Assembly (NCBI GenBank): GCA_030849065.1
Contig: JASAON010001523.1
Location: 1-46,973, forward strand
From: Jaenimonas drosophilae
Taxonomy: Eukaryota > Euglenozoa > Kinetoplastea > Trypanosomatida > Trypanosomatidae
Direction of reading: 5' to 3'
Length of the DNA: 46,973 nt
The notes beneath the pieces were generated by a model, which worked only from the letters and a program-made list of their open reading frames with translations, was not told where the DNA came from and did not search any database. The position numbers and the translations under genes are program-made. Positions 27,478-37,605 of the stretch are shown piece after piece (position 1 is the stretch's first letter; each line of letters starts with the position of its first letter).

Positions 27478-27883
27478 GGTTCCTGTGCAATCCTTGTGTG
27501 TGAGAGTAGAGAGGTGAAGGCTGTCTGACCCCTAGAAGCGCTGGCCACAGAGGCACACGCAGACAACAAAAAGTAGAAGAAGAAGAAGAATATAATAGGA
27601 TCATAGAGTCTCACCAACACGCAAAACTCAGTCTTTGTGGTACTGGAGTGTATTGGAGATGTTTCTCCAAAGAGAACACCCGAGCCGAGTAGTTGGTGCA
27701 GTTCTGGTGAATGAAGTGTTACACACACACACACAAACCTCAAAAGGGTGCATCTACGCAAAGACGGAAGTTGGGGATCTAAATAACCGTCATGCGTCTA
27801 GGTGTTCGCGTCGCATCTTGTAGCGACTGTGTGTAGGTTCCTTCGCACAACCACAGCAAAGATAGCCCGTGGTAGTGTAGGTC
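27478..27883. other. intergenic: NOC3 leader, with (TTC)5 and (GT)n tracts
   Basis: These 406 bases carry no convincing gene. A GAA run at 27576-27590 reads as (TTC)5 on the coding strand, with a following AG near 27551 as a likely splice acceptor. A 15-base AC run lies at 27721-27735. Confidence 0.55.
27576..27590 (-). repeat. (TTC)5 polypyrimidine repeat upstream of NOC3
   Basis: Five GAA units on the plus strand, TTC on the coding strand, lie about 100 bases upstream of the NOC3 ATG and are followed by AG near 27551. Confidence 0.6.
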
Positions 27884-30800
27884 CTAAAAGAGCTCCATGG
27901 AATACTGCGGATCGGTGGCGTAGGTTGGCATGGGTGCTGCGCTCATTTCCGCCCACCACACGCTGCTGCCAGTGGACTCCTCTGCCGCTGGAGCGCCACT
28001 CCCGGCAATGCGTCGCTTCCCTGCCATGGAGAGGCGGCTGTCGTTGGGGTTGTGTACGCCCATCACCTGATGGAGCTCACGAATCGCGGTGTCATTCTTC
28101 TGCTCCACAAAGCAGGAAGGAATAACCATCTGACCGTAGGGGGTGACGGGAGGACGGCCCTCTGCCGCGAGGTTTGCCACCATTGGTGTGCCACGTGGCG
28201 GACGGTTTTCAGCGTCGAGAGACGGCTCCGGGCGGGGCATCTGGCCGCTGGGCGGTTGCTGGCGCTCAAGAGATCTCACCTCCTTCAAGGCGGAGCTCAT
28301 CACGGTCGTGGTGTTCTGCTGGAGGAAGAAGTTCATGCCGCGTGGAGTGGGGGCGGCCGACAACACCGTACGAGACCGCTTCTGGCCCACCGCCTCCTCA
28401 TCGAGAAATGGATCCCCACTCATGGGGGCGATGTGCTGCTCTCCATCCACCACCTCGTCACCTCCATAGGGCGGCACGGCAGCACCTTGGCGACTGCTCA
28501 TACTACGCTGCTCCTGTTCCGCGCGAACTCGGATCTCAGCCAACATCGTGCGATGCGGTGCCAGCTCGTTGTCATTGTGTGGGCGATCGTAGTTGTTGAT
28601 GCGGCCCTCCATCGCCACATGCTGCATCGAAGACACCCACGGTGAGGCAGCGTGTTGCTCCACCCACTGATGATCCACCTGAAGGAGCTCATCGCGAAGC
28701 GAGTCCATGCCCTGGTGCGTACGAAGGTACTCCAGCAGCATTCCCGAGGGCAAGATGACCCCATCTGGGGTGGTTGCCTGCAGGTGCGGCAAATCGCGCT
28801 TGTCGATGGGGGTGATGTCCTCCACAACGTAGTCAGACAAGTCGGGCTCGCGCCACGCCGGCCCCCCAACGTCCTTCGTCGTTCGAGGAGGGGCGGTTTG
28901 GCGCAGGCTCGCCCCAGCCGGAAGGGTGCCAGAACGGTTGGGGGTCGCAGCAGTGGTCATACTACTCTCGTCGGACGTCTTGGGTGAGGTGCCAACGGTC
29001 CGACTGACGGGGGCGGTGACGGCCTTCTCTCGTGTGGAGCTACGTTCAGGGTGCAGAAGATCTACGCTTCTGCCCACCGGAGCAGCTTGTGGTCTGTGGG
29101 GAAGTGGGGTGGCGTCCGTATCGGTCTGAACCCCTCGGGAGGCCGATCGTGTGGGTCGGTAGGCAGCAGCACGTGCACGCAAGTCATCACGCTCGCCTAC
29201 AGTAGAGTCGGTATAGGCAGTTGTATCTCGTACAGCGGTGTAGGTAGTGTCATCATAGGCCGCATCATCATCGCCATGGTCCGCTGCTCCATGTCTGTGC
29301 GGATAGTCCTCTGCGGCGTCAAACACACTATCATCGGCGACTTGGTGGAGCTCCTCAACGACCATGGCATGAGAGCGCAAGTCATCCGTGGATGGATGCG
29401 TATCACGTTCCCAGCCACGATCATCGCCATTATCACGGGTCGCTTCGTCAGGGGCACCTGCCATCATCTCACTATCATAGCCGCCGTAGACATTGTCGTC
29501 CTCCTCGTCCTCGGAGGGAAGCTGTTCGCCACTCACCACCGCCACCGTTCGTCGCACACGTCGGTGAAGTCGGCGCACAAGAGCGTAGAAGACGGGGTTG
29601 TCCTGCTGCGCGAGCGGGCCCAACTTCATTAGCCGACCTTCCTGACTCCGAAGGACTTTGACAGCCTTGCTGACGCAATCCTGAAACTGGTTGCGATCCT
29701 GCTGCGTCTCCACCGTCAGCTCCACCGCCGACGGCCCTGTGCCTCGATAGTGAACGACGTTGATGAGCTGAGCACAAATGTAGACCAAACAGACAAACTT
29801 TCCTGGTGTGTGGTTCGTCTGACGCGTCCAGTTGGACACCATATGGAGCACCACACGCGCTATAGTTGGGCTACGTTTTAGTGCCTCGAAGACCATCACG
29901 GCGAAGACCTGCCCGGTTGACTCGAGGCCACTCACAGATATGGCCTCCGCCGGGGTGGCCACACGAAAGCGACGAGCGATGCTCTTGGCCAGTGCGGTCA
30001 TGAGTGCCGTGCGCGCTGGGGCGGAGGACTTCATTTGCTGCATGAAGAACATCCAAAAGGTGCTGCCTGCGCCGACAGGGAGGGCGAAGTCATGAAGTGC
30101 GGCCAACTCATCCGGAATAAAGCCGTGGCTGGATAGGAGGGTGGAGACGATGTTGGGCGACTGCATGTTGTAGTCCTGAATCAGCTTGCACACGCAGCAG
30201 CCAACCAGCTTCTTGGTCTCTTGGCTAAAGGTGTGTGCCCGATCCATCAGCCGAAGGAGCAGCTGGGCGTTGTCGGCGCAGGTGGAGCTCGATGGGGCAC
30301 AGTTTGGATAGCCAACGCAGTACTGATTCTCGAGAGGGTCCGTGGGTAAAAGCTCCACGTTGCCCTTGCAGCTACGAATCAGAATGTTGGCGAAGCACCA
30401 CAGGGCGAGGGCATCGTGGTTGTTGCGCAGCTTGAGCTCCGCAAATACCTTAATGATGCTCTCCAGGTAGGAAGGGTCCATGGCTGGTGAGAGTAGCACC
30501 GCAATCTTCACGTGGAGCATCAACGTATCGGCCTTTTGCTCACTACTCACAAGTCCGCGGGAGTTTGCTCGGTCGGCGCTGACCAGTGCCATCAAGGTTC
30601 CGCGAATGTGTGGCTCCAAGGAGATGAAGAGTGCGTTGCGGTGCTGCCCGGCATTGCGGAGAATGTGATAGATCAGGTAGTGGGTCGCGCTGTCCATTTG
30701 TGTGGTTGGATTGCGAAGGTACCCAATCAAGCCATCCTCCATCACCTTCATCCCTGCACACTCCGCCAGCGTCGTGAGGACGCGGCTGACGGAGGTTTGG

Positions 30801-32434
30801 CCCGTCACGTGCACGGTTCCGTTCACCGGACACAGCAGAGAGGCGCTTCGCTGACCACCGCAGAATGTGCAGAGCATCGAAACGTCTCGAAAGTACTGAA
30901 CGGACGATTCCATGGCCTCCTCAATGTGCTCCTGGTGCAGCACCATGGCAAGTTCGGCACACAACAGTTGCGGGTCGATGGTGATGTCGCACAGGCCATC
31001 AAAGGCCTCGCTCGAGAGCTTCCCGAGAGCCTCAATCGATGTCTTTGGTACGGCAATCCGCAATGCCTTGAGCATGTCCGTTGCGCGCCGGGATGCAGTT
31101 ATAGAGCAGCTGCGGACCGACTCCCGAAGCACAAACAAGACGTTATACACGCTTGTGCGCTGGTGACGAATCGTCTGGGCCACCTCGTCTGGAACCTCTC
31201 GCCCAGTCATGGCGAGACCAGCACCACGAGACAGCGTAATGATGATGCGCGCGAACATGGACACACTCATGCGGGTGTCAATGGCCAGCGTCGACATGAA
31301 GTAGGCCGCGTGGGGCATGAGGCAGTTGATCAGCGTCACAGTCTCCAATGCTCCATCAATTTCATTGTCGAAGCAGGACTGCAGAACGGCGCACAGACAC
31401 AGGTAAAAGGAGTTGGTCGTCCCCATTCCTGGAGCACACTGTGCCAAGAGCTCACGAATCAGATGCTCTCGGGTTGCAGGTATCTCCAGAAAGTCGGCCA
31501 TGTCGGAGTGGCACAAGCTAGGGTACAAGAAGCGCTCCACGTACTCACGACGAATTGGAGAGCGGAAGCGAAGAAACAGCTCGCTACAGTGAATGGCCAG
31601 AGCCCGACCAAACTTTGGGCCGTTGGCGGGGTTCACCACGGCCCGTTTCAGACGTTCGTAGCATGCCAACAGGAAGTCCATGTTGACCCGCTCTGGTCGC
31701 GTTTTGAGGACGTATTGAAGGGCCGTCACCTGCTCATCGACACGGGTCTGTCCGACGGTCTGCACCAGCAAGGCCAAGGAGCGGTTCGCCACAATTGGCG
31801 ATGGAGCAGAGCAGTAGTGCTCCAGCTTGTCCTGAAATTGGTACACAATGTCCATGGGAATCATCTTGCGGTCAATCAACGAGGTCACCAGCCAGGCAAA
31901 AGCGCGGTACTGCTGCTGGGGTACGAGCACAACACAATGTGCACCACCCTTACAGGTTGGTGAGGGAAGACCAAAGACGTGGTCGCGCAGCACCTGTCGC
32001 ACAAAAGGATGCTGGAGCTGCTCATCCAAGGGTATCTGTCCCAGAATGTTGCAAATGAGCTGCACGTAGAGGTCCACTTCAGGGAGGCCGATGCGTGCCA
32101 TTTGGAGATGGAACAGAAAGGTCGCCAAGCTGAGATTTACGCAAAAGGGGCGGCCATCAATGTGAGGATGGACCTTCGTGTAGTACGATGCAAGGGTGTG
32201 CAGTGTACTGGGAGAGTTGGAGTGGCCCTTCAAGCTGCGCTGAACTTGAGCAATGCAATTGTGTAGCAGCTCTCGATCCTCAGCACGGGAGGGCCGACTG
32301 ATGTTTGGCATGTCTGTTGCAGATCGGCTTGTACTCCGGCCGATAGAGTGACTTCCGCCGCTGGCGCTCCCATCTGCCCCACCGCGAAGCGCGCGGGGGG
32401 TTCTCGCGCTGCCAGAAAAGAGATCAAGGACCAT
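27884..32434 (-). CDS. large hypothetical protein, alpha-solenoid-like with disordered C-terminal third
   Basis: This 1516-residue protein, the largest in the window, is not one I can assign to a family. After a short Ser/Gly-rich start, residues ~50 to ~1090 are uniformly helical-looking, Leu/Ala/Cys-rich and free of low complexity, as in ARM/HEAT-type solenoids. One Cys cluster stands out (MLCTFCGGQRSASLLC, about residue 520), possibly a metal or disulphide site, though only three Cys fall in a zinc-like spacing. From ~1090 the protein becomes acidic and then Pro/Ser/Thr/Arg-rich, with patches such as PSEDEEDDNVYGGYDS and short ordered islands (AWREPDLSDYVVEDITP). No TM segment or signal peptide. 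A scaffold or transport-related role is possible but unsupported by a motif. Confidence 0.8.
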   Translation of the reverse strand: MVLDLFSGSARTPRALRGGADGSASGGSHSIGRSTSRSATDMPNISRPSRAEDRELLHNCIAQVQRSLKGHSNSPSTLHTLASYYTKVHPHIDGRPFCVNLSLATFLFHLQMARIGLPEVDLYVQLICNILGQIPLDEQLQHPFVRQVLRDHVFGLPSPTCKGGAHCVVLVPQQQYRAFAWLVTSLIDRKMIPMDIVYQFQDKLEHYCSAPSPIVANRSLALLVQTVGQTRVDEQVTALQYVLKTRPERVNMDFLLACYERLKRAVVNPANGPKFGRALAIHCSELFLRFRSPIRREYVERFLYPSLCHSDMADFLEIPATREHLIRELLAQCAPGMGTTNSFYLCLCAVLQSCFDNEIDGALETVTLINCLMPHAAYFMSTLAIDTRMSVSMFARIIITLSRGAGLAMTGREVPDEVAQTIRHQRTSVYNVLFVLRESVRSCSITASRRATDMLKALRIAVPKTSIEALGKLSSEAFDGLCDITIDPQLLCAELAMVLHQEHIEEAMESSVQYFRDVSMLCTFCGGQRSASLLCPVNGTVHVTGQTSVSRVLTTLAECAGMKVMEDGLIGYLRNPTTQMDSATHYLIYHILRNAGQHRNALFISLEPHIRGTLMALVSADRANSRGLVSSEQKADTLMLHVKIAVLLSPAMDPSYLESIIKVFAELKLRNNHDALALWCFANILIRSCKGNVELLPTDPLENQYCVGYPNCAPSSSTCADNAQLLLRLMDRAHTFSQETKKLVGCCVCKLIQDYNMQSPNIVSTLLSSHGFIPDELAALHDFALPVGAGSTFWMFFMQQMKSSAPARTALMTALAKSIARRFRVATPAEAISVSGLESTGQVFAVMVFEALKRSPTIARVVLHMVSNWTRQTNHTPGKFVCLVYICAQLINVVHYRGTGPSAVELTVETQQDRNQFQDCVSKAVKVLRSQEGRLMKLGPLAQQDNPVFYALVRRLHRRVRRTVAVVSGEQLPSEDEEDDNVYGGYDSEMMAGAPDEATRDNGDDRGWERDTHPSTDDLRSHAMVVEELHQVADDSVFDAAEDYPHRHGAADHGDDDAAYDDTTYTAVRDTTAYTDSTVGERDDLRARAAAYRPTRSASRGVQTDTDATPLPHRPQAAPVGRSVDLLHPERSSTREKAVTAPVSRTVGTSPKTSDESSMTTAATPNRSGTLPAGASLRQTAPPRTTKDVGGPAWREPDLSDYVVEDITPIDKRDLPHLQATTPDGVILPSGMLLEYLRTHQGMDSLRDELLQVDHQWVEQHAASPWVSSMQHVAMEGRINNYDRPHNDNELAPHRTMLAEIRVRAEQEQRSMSSRQGAAVPPYGGDEVVDGEQHIAPMSGDPFLDEEAVGQKRSRTVLSAAPTPRGMNFFLQQNTTTVMSSALKEVRSLERQQPPSGQMPRPEPSLDAENRPPRGTPMVANLAAEGRPPVTPYGQMVIPSCFVEQKNDTAIRELHQVMGVHNPNDSRLSMAGKRRIAGSGAPAAEESTGSSVWWAEMSAAPMPTYATDPQYSMELF

Positions 32435-32800
32435 GGAAAATCTATGTTGTGGGTGTGTGAGTACTTTGTGTGTTGCCTTCCAAAGGATGTGGGCACTGGC
32501 AGTACCTGTTCAGCGGAATGGTGCTCTAAGTCTAGTGAAGCCACCCCGCTGAGTACGTCAATGCTCTCTCAGCTCCGCGCCAGTTGGTGTGGCACCGAGG
32601 GAGAAGAAAAAAAAACAAGCTACGTGTGTGATCCAAAATGAGAGAGTCATGAAGAGAAATGACATGTATCATCATGGTTGCCAAAGCCAGCATCTTTTGT
32701 ACTCTGGTTATTATCATCAACGTTGAGGCCAGCACTTGGTCATGTAACTGCATATACAATACATGGAACTGGAGTGATCAAGGAGGCAATTGTCTCCGTA
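32435..32800. other. intergenic spacer
   Basis: This 366-base spacer lies between two orphan genes. On the coding strand T/C-rich sequence at about 32600-32620 is a plausible polypyrimidine tract for the gene starting at 32434. Nothing else is seen. Confidence 0.5.
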
Positions 32801-34156
32801 TCACTTCTGTTTGGGTCGCCGGGTGGCAGGGACAGCGTCTGCGTTTGCCACAATTCGGCGGAATGGTCCAGGAACAGTCAGCTCCCGCCGACGAGGTCGA
32901 CGTTTTGACTTGTCTTCGGGGCGGAGGTGCATCATGCGCTGCGTTTGGGTCTCCCGTAGCTCACGTTGGGCCTGCATCTCGAGCTCCTCCTTCAGTATAT
33001 CAATGAAGGGGCGATGCAGCGGAGGCTTGATGGGTGGGGGTTTCTTCCAGTTGCGGTCATGCGCGTAGAGCGGTGAGACATCACGGATCTCGCTTTCATC
33101 GATCGTGTCTTGAGGCAGTACATGTGAGCGCGGGGCAAAAATGCAGTGGCGATTCTCCTTCACCTCGTGGGATGTGGTGCCTCGGACAGGTTCCGCCTCC
33201 GTCTCAACCGCCTGTTCGCGGCTCTCATGATCTGCTTCGAGCTTGGGCGAATGTGTGGAGACCACCCTGCGGCGCTGGAGTGGCTGGTACGAAACAATGA
33301 CAGACAAGGCTGAGTTGAGAACACGAGCAGCGACGGGTGAGAGTGAGCTCACGGCCGGTGTGGCCTGTGGAGGGTTCTCTCGGTTTCGTTCACGCGTCGT
33401 CCACCCAGCAGGGTGTGATGCACGGCTCATGTTCTGCCCAGCGCTACTTGGAGAGGCACCGTCGTCCACTGGTGAGGCAGGAGGGCTTGCGCAGAACAAG
33501 GTCGAGCCACTCGGCCCAAGGGGAGACGCATTATAGCTGCTTGGTCGAGCGCTCCTGTTCTCGGTAGTGCTCGCGCCAGGTGTACGCTCACGAAGGTCAT
33601 CAATGTTGCTCGAGAGCTGCGAATGCACAATGGAGGGAAAAGACTGGCCTGACACGTTGTTCGCTTCGTGGTCGCGATTGGCGTGGGCCCCTGTCTTCTG
33701 TCCTTTTGACTTTGGTCGATCTCGATACTTTGCCAAGTCCACCAGCGGCTGCCGTCTCGACATTTGCGAGGGATGCAGAGGTGGGGGGTCCATGCGAAAG
33801 CCAGGGTGGGCGGAGAGTGACGAGGCTGCGCTAAGAACGGGACTTGGATTGCGTAGCACCTCGTCTAGAATGACGCCATCAGCAGGTGAGAGTGGGGGGA
33901 CAGCCACGATGTTGTGTGGGTCCACCTTCTCAAAGAAGATTTCCTCGGTCACGGTGTTGGGTGTCCTCCTTGGTTGAGCAAGTTGCCCATGGCCCTTGGC
34001 ACCCGAACGGCGGGGTGGGGCCTTTCGAGGTGCGTGACTCGTCCACGTCTGTGAAGGGCCCTGAGCCTGCTTCCGCTCTTCCCCGATTCGTACCATTTCA
34101 TCAACATCCACGCATATGACGTTGAGCCGCTCCGCCGGCTTCCGCTTGGCATGCAT
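32801..34156 (-). CDS. hypothetical basic, disordered protein
   Basis: This 451-residue protein starts at an ATG giving MHAKRKPAERLNVICVDVDEM. Most of it is Ser/Pro/Arg-rich low complexity. Two parts look more constrained: the start (LNVICVDVDEMVRIGEERKQ) and the C-terminal ~110 residues, which contain SPLYAHDRNWKKPPPIKPPLHRP, then a short charged helix (FIDILKEELEMQAQRELRE) and a very basic KSKRRPRRREL stretch. No TM segment, signal peptide or enzyme motif. The basic tail could bind nucleic acid or acidic tubulin tails; this is speculation. It lies between the orphan solenoid gene and trypanin, and I cannot infer a function from that. Confidence 0.65.
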   Translation of the reverse strand: MHAKRKPAERLNVICVDVDEMVRIGEERKQAQGPSQTWTSHAPRKAPPRRSGAKGHGQLAQPRRTPNTVTEEIFFEKVDPHNIVAVPPLSPADGVILDEVLRNPSPVLSAASSLSAHPGFRMDPPPLHPSQMSRRQPLVDLAKYRDRPKSKGQKTGAHANRDHEANNVSGQSFPSIVHSQLSSNIDDLRERTPGASTTENRSARPSSYNASPLGPSGSTLFCASPPASPVDDGASPSSAGQNMSRASHPAGWTTRERNRENPPQATPAVSSLSPVAARVLNSALSVIVSYQPLQRRRVVSTHSPKLEADHESREQAVETEAEPVRGTTSHEVKENRHCIFAPRSHVLPQDTIDESEIRDVSPLYAHDRNWKKPPPIKPPLHRPFIDILKEELEMQAQRELRETQTQRMMHLRPEDKSKRRPRRRELTVPGPFRRIVANADAVPATRRPKQK

Positions 34157-34476
34157 TGCCGCTAAAGAAATTGTTGTTGTATGAGTCCTTCGGCTGCCTT
34201 CACAGAATCCTCATACAGAAACCTTGGCAGCGAACGTGATGGTGGTTGCGAGAAAGATCCGATTGAGGGAGAAGAACCAGCATACACACGCGCACATACA
34301 CATCGTGAATCGTGAGAGCACTCTGCATGGACATGCACAGCGCAATGTAGGAAGCAACAGTGTGGCTTGTGTACATCAATGCTACCTCTCATCGAGTCCC
34401 ACTCGCTGGTAGCTCAACCATCCTGCCAAAGCCACACAACGCAAGGGAGCAATACATGGGGGAACGCAACACCCAT
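34157..34476. other. intergenic spacer
   Basis: These 320 bases lie between trypanin and the basic protein gene. Short frames on both strands lack coding character, and the usual leader and 3' UTR sequence is assumed. Confidence 0.5.
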
Positions 34477-35841
34477 TTAGAGGCACAGAGCAGGAACGAA
34501 GCTCTCCTGGACTAAGACCGGAAGACCAACTGTGCGGCAGCGGCGCTCATACTCGGTCATGACGGCATTTGTGCTCTTCTCCAGCTTCCGTAGCTCGAAG
34601 TGAAGATCCTTGATCACCTGATTCTTGTAGGCCAGCTCCTGGTCAATCTGTGCAGAGACCGTCGTCATTGTTGCGGGCTCTAGATTCATCGCACGAAGGA
34701 CACCACCAAACTGAGCATCGCGCTCCTCCACCTTGGCATTTGCCTCTAACAAGCGTTGCTGGAGAGCCGCATTGCGCTCATCCACCGTGTCCATCGCCTC
34801 CCTAAGTGAATTCTCAAAGCAGGCCTTGAGCTCCTCACGCTCCTCGTACACTTGGTGGTACTTGTCCTTCAGACCCTGGTGCTCCTCCCGAAGTTTCTTC
34901 AGGTCGGTCTTCAGTGAGTGTAAGCGGCCACGCGTTAAATGAAGGCTCTGTTTGTCCTGCATGTACTGCTTCTTCTTTTGTTGCATCTCCGCCACGTCCT
35001 TCTCTGCTTGTTGAAGGGGAGCAACCAAGTTCTGGTTCTCACGCTCAATATCGTACATGAGACTTTCATTGTGCTCATCATTCTTCTTCATGGTGGCAAT
35101 CTCGTCCTTCAATGACTGAATAATGTCCAAGTTGTTCTTGGTGATGCTATTGTAGTACGTCTTCATCTCCTTGAACTTCTCCTCATGTTGACGGATGAGA
35201 TTGTTGATGTGATCGTTTCTGCACTGCTCTGCCTCATTAACCTCGGCACGACGGCGGAGTTCTAAGTCTTCACGGAGAGTTGCCAGTTTTGACTCGTACA
35301 TAGCCTTTACCCTTGCAACCTCCTTCTCATGATTCTGCTTCTTGGTGACGTTGATCATGTATTGGTGCGAATCCCGCTGGTCTACAACGTTGTTTTCGTG
35401 GCCCTCCAAGCCAGAATTCACTTGCTTGGTAATCTTGGCTTTCTCCGCCGCGATCTCAGCCATGCGTTTCTCGTGAGCCATCTCCGCCTGTTGGAGGGCA
35501 GCATTGCTCTCCTCCCGAAGTTGCTTCAGGCTGGTTTTTTGATCGTACAAGAGGTGCCGCACCTTCTGTTTGTACACCTTGATCTCCACCTGATGATCGC
35601 GCTCCTTCTCCTCTAACTCACTCGCGGCATTGTTGAGGCGATGGGCGCAAACCTCATTCTCGCGCTTGCTGTTCTCCCACAGCTCCTTGACCTTGTCGCG
35701 GTCTAATTGGAAGTAGTTTCGAAGGGCCTGTGACTTGGCTAACAACTCGTGGATGGTCTCGAGATCCTTCAGCTCGGCAATGGTGTTGAAGCGTGCCACT
35801 GTGCGTTTCTTGCCCTTGGCACCAAATGGTTTTGGAGGCAT
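34477..35841 (-). CDS. DRC4: trypanin (DRC4/GAS8), nexin-dynein regulatory complex subunit
   Basis: This 454-residue protein is almost entirely predicted coiled coil from about residue 20 to 430, rich in Glu, Lys, Gln and Leu with heptad spacing. The length equals the kinetoplastid trypanin/GAS8 family. Family-like segments include ETIHELLAKSQALRNYFQLDRDK near the start, VRHLLYDQKTSLKQLREE, KEMKTYYNSITKNNLDIIQSLKDEI, and near the end GLPVLVQESFVP. Trypanin is a core part of the nexin-dynein regulatory complex on axonemal doublet microtubules and is needed for coordinated flagellar beating. The short basic N-terminus (PFGAKGKKRT) matches the microtubule-binding end. A pyrimidine tract (CGGTTTCTTGTTCTCCTCC on the coding strand, about 35922-35940) lies upstream. 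Confidence 0.92.
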   Translation of the reverse strand: MPPKPFGAKGKKRTVARFNTIAELKDLETIHELLAKSQALRNYFQLDRDKVKELWENSKRENEVCAHRLNNAASELEEKERDHQVEIKVYKQKVRHLLYDQKTSLKQLREESNAALQQAEMAHEKRMAEIAAEKAKITKQVNSGLEGHENNVVDQRDSHQYMINVTKKQNHEKEVARVKAMYESKLATLREDLELRRRAEVNEAEQCRNDHINNLIRQHEEKFKEMKTYYNSITKNNLDIIQSLKDEIATMKKNDEHNESLMYDIERENQNLVAPLQQAEKDVAEMQQKKKQYMQDKQSLHLTRGRLHSLKTDLKKLREEHQGLKDKYHQVYEEREELKACFENSLREAMDTVDERNAALQQRLLEANAKVEERDAQFGGVLRAMNLEPATMTTVSAQIDQELAYKNQVIKDLHFELRKLEKSTNAVMTEYERRCRTVGLPVLVQESFVPALCL

Positions 35842-36066
35842 GATGCTGGCGGAGCAAAACTCTTGGTCCGCACAATCAATATGCTATATACTACCACCCA
35901 CATCACAAATAGCAGAAGCCAGGAGGAGAACAAGAAACCGATGAATTAATGAATGAAGGCATGCCTCAGTAGAGTTACTTGATTCGCACATGGCTTTTGA
36001 CAACTAACTGAATCACCTTCAGCGCAAGCACTGCAACATACAGCAGGGGGGGACCACCACGTGCGT

Positions 36067-37239
36067 CTAGACATCTGTACACGTCTGCAAACGCTTCACC
36101 ACAAAGCCCAAATCCTCCACCTTCTCATTGAGGCGTCGCCAGAGGTTGTCCCGCTCTTGGCGCTGCTCCCGCGTCCAGGCAGTGAGGGCCACATGATGAT
36201 GCAGAAACTCCTGATCGCGTGATTGAATGTTTGCACGAAGTGGCTCATCCGTTGCAGCAAAGGTGAGGCGTGTCAGGAGGGTGTCCCTCAAGCATCCAAA
36301 TGCCTTCTTGGATAGCCGCATTCGCTCCACCATTCCCGCCTGCTGCTCACTCAGTAGTTGGTACTCATCACGGGGCAGGGAAATCTCCACCTTCGAAGAC
36401 GCCGCGCGCCCCGTTTGGTGTAGGTAGTCATCCAACTCCATCTTGAAGCGGAGAAGCTTCGTTGGGGTCTGGGCATAACGGTTCAGCGTCACTTCCAAGG
36501 GTGCCTCACGTCGCGGATCAACATCCACCACAGCTTGCTGGACGCGTTCCAAGACAGCAACAAGAAGAAACACCCAGAGGGCCTGAGCCTCTGCCAGTAG
36601 GCGGCGAGCCTTGACACACATGCACAGTTGCTCATTCAGGCAGTCGGCAAGAGCCTTCATGTTGTTCTGCATTGTTTGGTAGTGATCGGAAGACAACGCC
36701 ACTGCAAACTGCTGCACGAGCACGGCATCATCTCCCATCGCTTCTAAATTGGCGTACTGTTCCTGGCTCCACCGGCAGACTTTCCTGCATTCTCTGGTGA
36801 AGCGCTCCAGCACCTTCCGTCGCTCTAGGCCTTTTGCCAAATGCGCTCGTACCATCCCATCCCCCTCCTCTATGCTCTTGGTAATGGCCGCAAGGGAAGG
36901 TTCCGAATAGTGGGTAGTGGCAGAGTGAACAACCGTGGAATAGTTCAGGTGAGTAAGCAGCTCATTCTCTTCCGCCAACACCTCCGCTGGCAGCTCCAGT
37001 ATGTGTCGTTGAACAACGCGGCAGGTTTCAGCCTTCGCACGGAATGCAGCAACCTTGCCTAGCGCCTCCTCCACATCGGGTCCACGCATATCCCCTCGCA
37101 TCAACTCTAGGGTGCTTAGAAATTGTTCGTGCATCCGCTTTGACTCAGCGACCTGCGCAGAGACATCGGTCATCTGTTCTAGCTCTGCATGGCCACGGTA
37201 GAAAGCCTCACAGCTCCGTTCAAAAGCAATACGGCTCAT
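36067..37239 (-). CDS. hypothetical alpha-helical protein
   Basis: This protein has 390 residues from the ATG giving MSRIAFERSC. The frame is open for 57 more codons, but those encode T/C-rich leader sequence, so I reject the longer form. The whole chain appears helical, rich in Glu, Arg, Leu, Ala and Gln with few Gly or Pro. It contains stretches such as RRKVLERFTRECRKVCRWSQE and QAGMVERMRLSKKAFGCLRD and has no low complexity, TM segment or enzyme motif. Spectrin-like or four-helix-bundle packing is possible. It is transcribed just before trypanin, and with its helical nature a cytoskeletal or flagellar role is plausible but only a guess. Confidence 0.7.
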   Translation of the reverse strand: MSRIAFERSCEAFYRGHAELEQMTDVSAQVAESKRMHEQFLSTLELMRGDMRGPDVEEALGKVAAFRAKAETCRVVQRHILELPAEVLAEENELLTHLNYSTVVHSATTHYSEPSLAAITKSIEEGDGMVRAHLAKGLERRKVLERFTRECRKVCRWSQEQYANLEAMGDDAVLVQQFAVALSSDHYQTMQNNMKALADCLNEQLCMCVKARRLLAEAQALWVFLLVAVLERVQQAVVDVDPRREAPLEVTLNRYAQTPTKLLRFKMELDDYLHQTGRAASSKVEISLPRDEYQLLSEQQAGMVERMRLSKKAFGCLRDTLLTRLTFAATDEPLRANIQSRDQEFLHHHVALTAWTREQRQERDNLWRRLNEKVEDLGFVVKRLQTCTDV

Positions 37240-37605
37240 GTGTGGGTTCCTACTAGCACAGCTCAGAGCTGCAGGGGAGGTGTATTGGGTTTCTACGTGC
37301 TTTACCCTCCACAACACACGAGAAGTGAGAAGGGGGGTTACACAGCAGGAGGAAGAATGAGAGAGGGGGTAAGCAAAAACGAAAATGATTTGGAGTGATA
37401 CACACTGCATACACAGACACCGGACGGCTAAAGTCCAAATGAGCGATATCGTGACGACGTATTTAATTGTTTTCTGGAAGATGAATCAGAAATGAGCCTG
37501 AAATGCACTTTTCCACTGGACAGCAGTGTGATCATGATGGAACATCATGGTCCTGCAAGGCCTGTATCACAGCGCATGCAACGAGCAGCGTGCCTTGAAC
37601 TAGAT
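37240..37605. other. intergenic spacer
   Basis: These 366 bases include the leader of the helical protein gene. On the coding strand there is a pyrimidine-rich run at about 37320-37375 with AG-containing sequence before the ATG at 37239. The remainder is 3' UTR of the eL43 gene. Confidence 0.55.

Noticed and set aside
30512..31963. 483-codon plus-strand frame antisense to the 1516-residue protein
   Set aside because: His/Val/Gln-rich shadow translation with no motif; the minus-strand frame spans far more sequence and has an ordered composition.
37240..37410. 57-codon upstream extension of the helical protein at 36067-37239
   Set aside because: Hydrophobic start looks like a signal peptide at first sight, but it is the translation of a pyrimidine-rich leader; the MSRIAFERSC start begins the uniform helical composition.
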